In this document: positions 1-5,122 of the stretch, piece after piece
Position numbering within the stretch: the first letter of the stretch is position 1
Layout: every line of letters starts with the position of its first letter
Source of the DNA: Akkermansia muciniphila
Lineage (GTDB): Bacteria; Verrucomicrobiota; Verrucomicrobiia; Limisphaerales; SXTU01
Direction of reading: 5' to 3'
Assembly (NCBI GenBank): GCA_945872195.1
Contig: CAMBZO010000137.1
Span: forward strand, 1-7,037
DNA length: 7,037 nucleotides
Made by a program: the position numbers and the translations under genes
The notes under the pieces: generated by a model
What the model was told of the DNA's origin: nothing
Databases searched by the model: none
Seen by the model: the letters and a program-made list of their open reading frames with translations, nothing else

Positions 1-180
1 GAGGCTGATTTGCTTGATCTGACTGATGCACTTGGTGCCCTTCGCCTTCGCCTTCGCCTTGCTGAGAGCGGGCAGGAGCATCCCAGCGAGAATCGCGATG
101 ATGGCAATGACGACAAGTAATTCGATCAAGGTGAACGCGCTCCGTGCGCAACTTCCAGCGGACTGTGGCGGGCGACTCAT
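1..180 (-). CDS. Prepilin-type N-terminal cleavage/methylation protein, N-terminal fragment
   Basis: The first 60 codons are visible; the rest runs off the left edge. Reading from the ATG at 180, a short basic leader (residues 1-15) is followed by FTLIELLVVIAIIAIL, the hallmark of type IV pilin and type II secretion pseudopilin precursors. The +1 residue of the mature protein would be Phe16, and Glu20 is the conserved Glu at +5. The residue before the cut is Ala15 rather than the classical Gly. The hydrophobic helix leads into LLPALSKAKAKAKG, a form very common among the many pseudopilin-like secreted proteins of Verrucomicrobiota and Planctomycetota. Such proteins are expected to be inserted in the inner membrane and processed by a prepilin peptidase. 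Whether this one is a pilus subunit or one of the many G-like proteins of unknown role cannot be told from the N-terminus. No Shine-Dalgarno sequence precedes the start. Confidence 0.93.
   Translation of the reverse strand, partial: MSRPPQSAGSCARSAFTLIELLVVIAIIAILAGMLLPALSKAKAKAKGTKCISQIKQISL
39..60. repeat. Hexanucleotide tandem repeat inside the prepilin-like gene
   Basis: CCTTCG is repeated three times and followed by CCTT. On the coding strand it gives alternating Lys-Ala codons (residues about 41-47, KAKAKAK), just after the hydrophobic helix. Because the unit is six bases long, gain or loss of a copy keeps the frame and only changes the length of the basic linker. Confidence 0.85.
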
Positions 181-193
181 AGTCTAAATTCAA

Positions 194-209
194 GCTCCGA
201 TGATGGAGC
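194..209 (-). other. Small hairpin between lipoprotein and prepilin-like genes
   Basis: GCTCC (194-198) and GGAGC (205-209) form a 5-bp stem with a 6-nt loop. On the minus strand it is followed by TTGAATTT, a weak T-rich stretch. It could be a weak terminator behind the lipoprotein gene or a structure in the leader of the prepilin-like gene. Confidence 0.3.
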
Positions 210-238
210 AAAGTAGGTGGCGGCGGCGGCCTTGGCAA
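210..238 (-). promoter_or_regulatory. Candidate sigma70-like promoter for the prepilin-like gene
   Basis: On the minus strand TTGCCA (238 to 233, 5 of 6 to TTGACA) is separated by 17 bp from TACTTT (215 to 210, a poor match to TATAAT). Transcription would start near position 203 and give a leader of roughly 20-25 nt that begins within the hairpin at 194-209. The weak -10 makes this tentative. Confidence 0.28.
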
Positions 239-267
239 CAGGTCACTTCGACACAGGTCACTTCGGC
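238..267. repeat. 15-bp tandem duplication across the lipoprotein stop codon
   Basis: Positions 238-252 and 253-267 are copies of the same 15-bp unit, identical over the first 13 bases (ACAGGTCACTTCG) and differing at one base near the end. The right-hand copy contains the stop codon of the minus-strand lipoprotein gene (258-260). The unit is five codons long, so the duplicate provides a second in-frame TGA at 243-245. Confidence 0.85.
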
Positions 268-572
268 TGCCCAGCTTGCTGGAGCGTCACCAAGCCGGAC
301 TTGCGGTCAATGGTGTAGGCGAAGCCGGATGGCGGCGGCGGAACGCGGGCAATCACCTTCTCCGTCACCAACTCGTTCAGGTCGTTGGGGGGCCGGTTCT
401 TGGCCTGCTGGAACTTGCGGAACCCATCGTTGAGGTAGCCCAGATTGTTTTCCGAGCTGCCGAATTCCGGAGGTGGCGGCGGGCCAGAGGAAGGCGGGAC
501 CTCCTTCTTCCTGCACGCAGCCATCACCACAATAATCCCAGCGATGACGAAGAGAACGAGGCGGAGTTTCAT
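258..572 (-). CDS. Small proline-rich putative lipoprotein
   Basis: A 104-residue protein of unknown function. The chosen ATG at 572 gives Met-Lys-Leu-Arg followed by a hydrophobic stretch (residues 5-17) and ends in MAAC, a lipobox-like motif with Cys20 as the lipidation site; Met at -3 is less usual than Leu. The reading frame is open upstream to an ATG at 695, but that start would bury the signal sequence. After Cys20 come RKKE, a PPPPP run (31-35), a polar region with PPNDLNELV (61-69), a second PPPP run (78-81), and a C-terminal part GFAYTIDRKSGLVTL (83-97). This C-terminal pattern resembles the tail of pseudopilin-like proteins of the same bacterial group, and the gene lies just upstream of a prepilin-like gene on the same strand, so an envelope role linked to it is possible but inferred. 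The polyproline runs suggest translation helped by EF-P. Confidence 0.8.
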   Translation of the reverse strand: MKLRLVLFVIAGIIVVMAACRKKEVPPSSGPPPPPEFGSSENNLGYLNDGFRKFQQAKNRPPNDLNELVTEKVIARVPPPPSGFAYTIDRKSGLVTLQQAGQPK

Positions 573-638
573 GGCAGGACAGTAAGCGGATGGACGCAGA
601 AAGGAAGCCTCGTTGAGCACGCACCTTTCACAGAGGGA

Positions 639-656
639 ACTCTCGAGCAAGAGAGT
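639..656 (-). other. Weak hairpin downstream of the esterase gene
   Basis: ACTCTC (639-644) and GAGAGT (651-656) form a 6-bp stem with a 6-nt loop, 11 bp after the esterase stop codon. No proper T-tract follows on the minus strand, so a role as terminator is doubtful. Confidence 0.25.
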
Positions 657-667
657 GTGGCCTCGGT

Positions 668-1558
668 CTATTTCGCCCCATCCCGCCACAACCACTTGAG
701 CACGTCGGGAAAGATGCTGCCGCCGTGCTTGCTGTTGTGCGCGCCCTCGCCGAAGTCGAAGCGCACGTCATAGCCCGCGAACTTGAGCGCGGAGGCCATC
801 TGCTGGTTGCACAACGGCCAGTCGCCGAACTCGTTCTTCACGTCGTCCACGCCGCTCTGCACGGAGACGCGGATGGGCTTGCGCTCGGTCTTGCGCACGA
901 GTGCGGGATAGACGTGACCGCCCCGGATGTTCGTGTAGCTGCCGATGGTGGTGAGCGCCTTGCGGAACTGGTCGGGTCGCTCCCAGCAGACGGTCCATGC
1001 GCAAATGCCGCCGCTGCTCGCGCCGGCAATCGCGCGGCCCGCAGGGTCGGTCGTGAGCCGATACTGCTTCTCCACCTCGGGCAAAATCTCCTCCAGCAGG
1101 AAGCGCGCGTAGCGGTCGCCGAGGGAGTCATACTCGAAGCTGCGGTTGCTCCCCTGCCACGCGCTTTTCGGCGCGGCGCGGCCCACTTCGTGGCCGGGGT
1201 TGATGAAGATGCCGATGGTCACGGGCAGCTCGCCCTTGGCAATGAGGTTGTCGAAGACGGTCGGCACGCGCCAGTTGCCCTTGAGGTTCACGTAGTCGTG
1301 GCCGTCCTGAAAGACCATCACGCACGCGGGTTTCTCAGCCTTGTATTGCGCAGGCACATAAATCCACCAGTCGCGCAGGGTGTTCGTGAAGACCTTGCTG
1401 TGCCACTCGGGCATCTTGATGAGCTTGCCCTGCGGCACGCCAGGCTGGACCTCGTGGTAAGGGGTGATTTTGAACTCGTCGGCGGCGCGGGCGCACAGGG
1501 CGAAGGCAACCAACGACGAAGCGAGCAGGCGGAGCGCGGCGGGCAGAGTATTTTTCAT
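668..1558 (-). CDS. Secreted alpha/beta-hydrolase esterase (esterase D / Fes-like family, PF00756 type)
   Basis: A 296-residue protein. The ATG at 1558 is chosen because it starts directly with a signal peptide (MKNTLPAALRLLASS...CARA), likely cut after ARA at residue 25; the frame stays open to an ATG at 1636, but that would put 26 unlikely residues before the signal. WWIYVPAQY (64-72) and FQDG (83-86) are typical of the first strands of the family. The nucleophile elbow is GASSGG (179-184) with Ser181. The acid is probably Asp238 or Asp239 in SGVDD, and the base His274 in GEGAHNSKHGG. The C-terminus FPDVLKWLWRD fits the family end, so the protein looks full length. Relatives include enterochelin, feruloyl and acetylxylan esterases; the substrate cannot be told. 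It is probably exported and may trim plant or algal polysaccharide esters. It is transcribed divergently from the MBL gene and has no Shine-Dalgarno sequence. Confidence 0.9.
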   Translation of the reverse strand: MKNTLPAALRLLASSLVAFALCARAADEFKITPYHEVQPGVPQGKLIKMPEWHSKVFTNTLRDWWIYVPAQYKAEKPACVMVFQDGHDYVNLKGNWRVPTVFDNLIAKGELPVTIGIFINPGHEVGRAAPKSAWQGSNRSFEYDSLGDRYARFLLEEILPEVEKQYRLTTDPAGRAIAGASSGGICAWTVCWERPDQFRKALTTIGSYTNIRGGHVYPALVRKTERKPIRVSVQSGVDDVKNEFGDWPLCNQQMASALKFAGYDVRFDFGEGAHNSKHGGSIFPDVLKWLWRDGAK

Positions 1559-1662
1559 GGTCAAGTGAGCGCATGGTGAGCAGGACGCTGTGGCGCGGCA
1601 AGCTTCCTCATCCACACGCACCCGAGACGGGCACATCCTCTTTTATTGCAACCCAGAGTAGT

Positions 1663-1752
1663 TCTTTTCCTGCTCGTAATCCTGATCCTGATCTTGCTCA
1701 TCCTTCCGTTTCACGCGGCAGGAGCAGGATTAGGATTGCGAGCAGGAGGAGG
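1663..1752 (+). repeat. Long imperfect inverted repeat (about 35 pairs) in the divergent intergenic region
   Basis: The core arms 1669-1690 and 1725-1746 are complementary over 22 positions with only two differences, and both are G-U pairs in plus-strand RNA (T1677 with G1738, G1684 with T1731). The stem continues outward for six more pairs (1663-1668 with 1747-1752, three of them G-U). It continues inward, after one A-G mismatch, for seven pairs (1692-1698 with 1717-1723), leaving an 18-nt loop (1699-1716). The arms are built from short related units such as CCTGAT, AATCCT and GAGCAGGA. It resembles the palindromic REP-type elements found between bacterial genes, but a second copy is not present in this window. 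It lies upstream of the candidate promoter of the MBL gene and upstream of the esterase gene. Confidence 0.8.
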
Positions 1753-1763
1753 CGGTCGCTCGC

Positions 1764-1792
1764 TGGACTCTCCCCTGCCCCGCCGATATACT
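1764..1792 (+). promoter_or_regulatory. Candidate sigma70-like promoter for the MBL gene, possibly leaderless
   Basis: TGGACT (1764-1769, 4 of 6 to TTGACA) is followed after exactly 17 bp by TATACT (1787-1792, 5 of 6 to TATAAT). Transcription would begin 7-9 nt after the -10 box, at about 1799-1801, which is the ATG itself (1801). This agrees with the lack of any Shine-Dalgarno sequence before the gene. Confidence 0.42.
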
Positions 1793-1800
1793 GGGCGCAC

Positions 1801-2622
1801 ATGAATTTGGAAGACCACGTTGGAGATGTGATTCGCAAGGCGCGAGCGATGACGAATGTCCCCGCGGACGCCGCCGCCAAGGCCGCCGGCCTCAGCGCAG
1901 AGCAACTCGCCGAGCTGGAAGGCTCAGGCAAGTCCGCGCGCAAACCCGACTTTCACTCGCTCGCCTCGCTCCTCGCCTTGAACGGCGCGAAGCTCGAAGC
2001 CCTCGCCAACGGCTGGCTGCCCACGCCCACCGACAACGGCACCTGGCGCGAGTTCCGCCAGATCACCACGACGCGCGCCGGCAACACAGTGCATTGCTAC
2101 CTCGTCTGGGACGAAGTCACGCGCGAGGCCGCGCTCTTCGACACGGGCTTCGAGGCAGCGCCCGTCCTCAAGGTGGTGGAGGCAGAGACCCTCGACCTGC
2201 GGCACCTCTTCATCACGCACTCGCACCACGACCACATCGATGGGTTGCCCGCGATTCGCGAGCGCTACCCGACGATACGAATCCACACCGACACGAAGGG
2301 CGCGCCGCCCCAGCACCGAAACCGCCGCAACGACTGCGTCCATCTAGGCAGCCTGCGCGTGTCCAACCGCGAGACGCCCGGCCACGCGGAGGACGGCGTG
2401 ACCTACCTCGTCGGCAACTGGCCGGACGACGCCGCGCACATGGCCGTCGTCGGCGACGCCCTCTTCGCCGGCTCGATGGGCGGCGCGAAGGAGCATGGCG
2501 AACTGGCGAAGGCAAAAGTGCGCGATCAAATCCTCTCGCTGCCGCCCGCCTCGTTGATTTGCCCCGGCCACGGTCCGCTGACGACGGTGGCGCAGGAGCG
2601 CGCGAGCAATCCTTTCTTCTGA
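1801..2622 (+). CDS. Metallo-beta-lactamase-fold hydrolase with N-terminal XRE-like helix-turn-helix
   Basis: A 273-residue protein. Residues about 5-69 look like an XRE/Cro-type helix-turn-helix region: VIRKARAM, then AAAKAAGLSAEQLAELEGSGK (22-43), then RKPDFHSLASLLALNGAKLEAL. Residues about 83-265 are an MBL domain of the glyoxalase II-like type. The metal motif is HSHHDH (140-145: His140, His142, Asp144, His145). Further ligands are probably His195 in TPGH, Asp219 in VVGDALF and His257 in CPGHGP. All expected metal ligands are present, so a di-metal hydrolase is likely; the substrate is unknown (thioester, lactone or phosphodiester are the usual options). There is no signal peptide, so it should be cytosolic. 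The frame is open back to 1573, but the upstream part runs through the intergenic hairpin and is unlikely to be coding. The next gene (FmdB-like) follows after 66 bp on the same strand. Confidence 0.9.
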   Translation: MNLEDHVGDVIRKARAMTNVPADAAAKAAGLSAEQLAELEGSGKSARKPDFHSLASLLALNGAKLEALANGWLPTPTDNGTWREFRQITTTRAGNTVHCYLVWDEVTREAALFDTGFEAAPVLKVVEAETLDLRHLFITHSHHDHIDGLPAIRERYPTIRIHTDTKGAPPQHRNRRNDCVHLGSLRVSNRETPGHAEDGVTYLVGNWPDDAAHMAVVGDALFAGSMGGAKEHGELAKAKVRDQILSLPPASLICPGHGPLTTVAQERASNPFF

Positions 2623-2688
2623 GTCTGAGCGCGCCGACCGGCACACCGACGGGTTGCCTTCGATCGCCTTTCAACCCATTCTCCAGCC

Positions 2689-2913
2689 ATGCCGATTTAC
2701 GAATTTCACTGCGACGGTTGCGAGCGCGACAGCGAAGTGTTGGTGCGTTCCAGCCGCTGGAAAGGCACTCCCTGCCCGCACTGTGGGTCGAAGAAACTGG
2801 CGAAGAAGTTTTCCACCTTCGCCTCCAGCAGCGCGGGGGGCGAAGCGCCTTCCTGCTCCAGCGTCCCGAGTTCCTGTGGAAAGTGCGGCACCGGTAAGCC
2901 TCACTCGCACTGA
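2689..2913 (+). CDS. FmdB-family zinc-ribbon protein
   Basis: A 74-residue protein starting MPIYEFHCDGC, the standard opening of FmdB-type small zinc ribbons. The metal site is CxxC (Cys8, Cys11) and CxxC (Cys29, Cys32), with CPHCGS as second knuckle. The motif LAKKFSTF (37-44) after the ribbon is also typical. The tail is rich in Ser and Gly and carries three further cysteines (Cys56, Cys63, Cys66, the last two as CGKC) and His72 and His74, possibly another metal site. The family is named after a putative regulator of formamidase in methylotrophs, but most members, including this one, have no established role. It follows the MBL gene on the same strand and may be cotranscribed. No Shine-Dalgarno sequence is seen; the ATG is preceded by CAGCC. 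Confidence 0.9.
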   Translation: MPIYEFHCDGCERDSEVLVRSSRWKGTPCPHCGSKKLAKKFSTFASSSAGGEAPSCSSVPSSCGKCGTGKPHSH

Positions 2914-2922
2914 CCCTCGTTC

Positions 2923-2941
2923 CGGCGACTTGCAGTCGCCG
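2923..2941. terminator. Perfect 8-bp hairpin between convergent fmdB-like and bioB genes
   Basis: CGGCGACT (2923-2930), triloop TGC, AGTCGCCG (2934-2941). It starts 9 bp after the stop of the plus-strand gene and lies 44 bp after the stop of bioB on the other strand, a position suited to a bidirectional terminator. Neither side has a clear T-tract, so it may instead be a dispersed palindromic repeat. Confidence 0.45.
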
Positions 2942-2985
2942 CCTAAACCGAAGGAGGAGTGCCCATCTGTGGCTGCAAGGAAAAC

Positions 2986-4080
2986 TCAGGCCGTGACTGT
3001 CGCCGTCTCGCAGGTCTTCTCGCCACAGCCGCTGTTGCCCGGCTCCTGATCGGCGAAGTCGTGGCCTTCCCAGTTCGGGTCCAGACCGAGGTCTTTGAGC
3101 ATCTGGAGATCCTTGTCCACGGACTGGTTCAGGGTGGTGAGGTAGTTGCCCACCATGAGCGCGCTCGCGCCCGCCGCGAAGATCATGCTCTGGAGGTCGC
3201 GCAGGTTCACGGTGCGGCCACCGGCGATCATGATTTCCTGACGCGGCAGGAGGAAGCGGAAGCAGGCGATGGTCTTGAGGATTTCCATCGGCGGCAGCGG
3301 GGTGAGCTTCTCGAAGGGCGTGCCGGGGATGGGGTTGAGGATGTTGATGGGGCAGACGTTCGCGCCAATCTCGCGCAGGGACAGGGCGAGGTCGCAGCGG
3401 TCCTCGCGCGTCTCGCCCATGCCGATGATGCCGCCGGAGCAAATCTTGATACCGGCCTTCTTGAGGTAGCCGATGGTTTCGAGGCGATCGTCGAAGGTGT
3501 GCGTGGAGCACGTCTGCGGGAAGAAGCGGCGGGAGCTTTCGAGGTTGTGGCCGTAGCACTCGAGGCCGGCGGCCTTGAGGCGGTCGGCGACTTTCTGAGT
3601 CTTGATGAGGCCGAGCGAGGCGTCGGGGCGGGACTTGCCGCTGGCCTTCATCTCGCTGATGCGGTCGCAGACCTCGTCGAGCATCGGGCCTTCGTTCAGC
3701 CCGCGCCACGCGGCGACGAGGCCGACGGCGGTCACTTGATTTTGCTGCGCCTCGGTGAGGGCGTTCTGCACCGGCTCGGGGTCCACGAAGCCATACTTCG
3801 GCGAGCTGGTCTGGTAGTGGGCGGACTGCGCGCAGAAGCTGCAATTCTCCGAGCACGCGCCGGCCTTGGCATTGACGATGGAGCAGAGGTGAATCTTGTT
3901 GCCCTTGTAGCGCTCGCGGATGCGGTTGGCCCAGGCCATCAGCTCGAAGATGTCGGCGGTGTCCTCCAGCTGGAAGAGCCACAGCGCGTCCTCGCGCTCG
4001 ATGCGCCCGCCGTTGAGCACGCGCTGGCCCAAGTCGGAAAGGCGTTCGTGAACCGTGGCGTCAAAGGAGTTCGTTCGCAT
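2986..4080 (-). CDS. bioB: Biotin synthase (radical SAM), with a non-E. coli-type auxiliary cluster site
   Basis: A 364-residue protein that inserts sulfur into dethiobiotin to make biotin in the cytosol. The radical SAM cluster motif is GACSENCSFCAQS (Cys76, Cys80, Cys83). Other family marks are YGHNLESS (176-183), KICSGGIIGMGET (212-224), PINILNPIPGTP (244-255), AGGRTVNLRDLQ (286-297) and GNYLTT (311-316). Compared with E. coli BioB, the 2Fe-2S ligands Cys97 and Cys128 align with Gly120 and Asp153 here, while Cys188 (Cys214) and Arg260 (Arg289) are kept. Extra cysteines lie at Cys66 (HLCSI), Cys191 (QTCSTHT) and in a C-terminal tail CGEKTC (352-357). The start at 4080 gives MRTNSF; an in-frame ATG at 4146 would add 22 residues unlike the family. 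No other biotin genes are in view. It ends convergently with the fmdB-like gene. No Shine-Dalgarno sequence; CAACC precedes the ATG. Confidence 0.96.
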   Translation of the reverse strand: MRTNSFDATVHERLSDLGQRVLNGGRIEREDALWLFQLEDTADIFELMAWANRIRERYKGNKIHLCSIVNAKAGACSENCSFCAQSAHYQTSSPKYGFVDPEPVQNALTEAQQNQVTAVGLVAAWRGLNEGPMLDEVCDRISEMKASGKSRPDASLGLIKTQKVADRLKAAGLECYGHNLESSRRFFPQTCSTHTFDDRLETIGYLKKAGIKICSGGIIGMGETREDRCDLALSLREIGANVCPINILNPIPGTPFEKLTPLPPMEILKTIACFRFLLPRQEIMIAGGRTVNLRDLQSMIFAAGASALMVGNYLTTLNQSVDKDLQMLKDLGLDPNWEGHDFADQEPGNSGCGEKTCETATVTA

Positions 4081-4125
4081 GGTTGACAGGATTACGGAAG
4101 GCGCGGCGCAAGGCAAGCGCGTTAG

Positions 4126-4144
4126 GTCAGGCTTCCAGCCGGAC
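4126..4144. repeat. Triloop hairpin upstream of bioB
   Basis: GTCAGGCT (4126-4133), triloop TCC, AGCCGGAC (4137-4144), an 8-bp stem with one mismatch. On the minus strand the core reads GGCT-GGA-AGCC. It lies in the 132-bp gap between the transglutaminase-like gene and bioB, 46 bp before the bioB start. It could mark the 3' end of the upstream transcript, lie in the bioB leader, or be a dispersed repeat. Confidence 0.45.
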
Positions 4145-4212
4145 ATCCATCAGGCACTACAAGCAGGCTCGCAGGACACCTTGCCTTCTCTGCGGCGAGG
4201 CGTGGACGCAGG

Positions 4213-5094
4213 TCAAAGCCCGGTAGATGCGGAGGCGGGGCTTGTGACAGCAGCTTGTTTCGCCGTGCGCCACGCGATGACGAGCGAACCCAGGATGAGC
4301 GCCGCCGCCACGGGGAAGTTCCAGTCGAAGCCCGCCGCGTCGCGGTCGGTGCGGCGGACACACCAGTCAATGAAGACGGCGTAGCCTGCCAGCATCACGG
4401 CGCAGAGCATCGCGAAGCGGCCGGTGTCCGCGCTCGGGTGGAAGAGGAGCGCAAGCAATGTCACCAGCATCAAGACCACGCGCCACGCGGGGAACTTGCA
4501 GGTCATCGCGAGGGAATCGAGCAGGGTCTTCAGCGCCGGGAACGTGATGACTGTCTTGCCACCCTCGCGCCGGAAGTTCTTGTCCGCCATCGGCCCCATC
4601 AGCTCGTTCGTCCCCACGGCGACCCATACATGCTGAAGGTTCGCAACGAGCCGGGCGTCCGCGTGTCCGCGTGCGCGGAGGATGCTCGCGGCCAGGACCG
4701 CGCGGCCGTCGCAGTCCTCGCGCTTGCGCTCCCAGACCTCGGCGGCGGTGGGCCAGTAGTCGAGGTTCCACCAGCCGTGCCAGTCGTATTGGTAAGCGAT
4801 GCGGCGATAGACGAAGCGTTCGACCGCCTTCAACTCGGTCAGCGCCGGAGCATTCGTCGCAATGAGTTGGTCAATCTCGCGGTTGATCTCCGGCATCGCG
4901 GGGAGGTGTGGCTGGATCAGCGACTCGGTGTCGAGGTAGTGGCCGAGCTGCCGGAGGAGCAGGACGGGGTTCGGGTAAAGGGTGAACAGCACTACGACCG
5001 CGAGCAAAGCCAGCTTGAGGCTGGCGCGCTTGAGCGGTCGTTGGTTTTCGAGCCAGCACCAAAACTGCGCTCCGGTTGTGATGAGACGATTCAC
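4213..5094 (-). CDS. Membrane protein with transglutaminase-like (papain-fold) domain
   Basis: A 293-residue protein starting at GTG 5094; a stop codon lies shortly upstream in frame, so no longer start with a better context exists. One hydrophobic segment is near the N-terminus (about 26-48). A transglutaminase-like core follows at about 85-172: VERFVYRRIAYQYDWHGWWN, then EDCDGRA with the likely nucleophile Cys128, QHVWVAV with His155, and Asp171 as a possible third residue. Three more hydrophobic segments lie at about 203-218, 226-244 and 259-275, so the protein should have four membrane passes. The core would sit between helix 1 and 2 on one side of the membrane. Bacterial members of this fold act as proteases or amidases or are inactive; the substrate is unknown. 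It is 47 bp downstream of a DUF1080 gene and upstream of bioB on the same strand. The C-terminal helices do not resemble a family I can name. Confidence 0.8.
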   Translation of the reverse strand: MNRLITTGAQFWCWLENQRPLKRASLKLALLAVVVLFTLYPNPVLLLRQLGHYLDTESLIQPHLPAMPEINREIDQLIATNAPALTELKAVERFVYRRIAYQYDWHGWWNLDYWPTAAEVWERKREDCDGRAVLAASILRARGHADARLVANLQHVWVAVGTNELMGPMADKNFRREGGKTVITFPALKTLLDSLAMTCKFPAWRVVLMLVTLLALLFHPSADTGRFAMLCAVMLAGYAVFIDWCVRRTDRDAAGFDWNFPVAAALILGSLVIAWRTAKQAAVTSPASASTGL

Positions 5095-5122
5095 CGGAAC
5101 GTGGGTCTGTGCGGGCTACGGA

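Noticed and set aside
639..656. Hairpin after the esterase gene as an intrinsic terminator
   Set aside because: Only a 6-bp stem with no T-tract on the transcribed side; kept only as a weak structural feature.
725..1579. Open reading frame of 284 codons on the plus strand
   Set aside because: Antisense to the esterase, whose signal peptide, GxSxG and His motifs establish the minus strand as coding.
1573..1800. N-terminal extension of the MBL protein to the upstream ATG
   Set aside because: The extension runs through the intergenic hairpin, is Ser/Arg/Pro-rich with no domain, and the XRE-like region begins naturally at the ATG at 1801.
2213..3982. Open reading frame of 589 codons on the minus strand
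   Set aside because: It runs opposite the MBL and FmdB-like genes and out of frame through bioB. Its translation is Arg/Pro/Ala-rich with no recognisable motif; a GC-rich shadow frame.
2959..4086. Open reading frame of 375 codons on the plus strand
   Set aside because: It is the complement of bioB, whose frame is confirmed by family motifs. The composition (Ala, Val, Gly, Glu, His) is that of an antisense shadow.
4081..4089. BirA-operator-like half site GGTTGACAG directly before the bioB start
   Set aside because: It matches one half of the TTGTAAACC/GGTTTACAA palindrome at about 8 of 9 positions, but no partner half-site lies at the right spacing, so control by BirA cannot be claimed.
4087..4096. 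10-mer CAGGATTACG shared with the complement of the hairpin arm at 1675-1684
   Set aside because: A shared 10-mer is expected many times by chance within 7 kb when both strands are compared, so it does not show a second copy of the hairpin element.
4092..4119. TTGCCT and TAATCC with a 16-bp spacer as a bioB promoter
   Set aside because: Both boxes match the consensus poorly; not enough to call a promoter.
4081..4146. Longer BioB start at the ATG at 4146
   Set aside because: The 22 additional residues contain the complement of a palindromic repeat and do not look like a BioB N-terminus; MRTNSF at 4080 is a more typical beginning.
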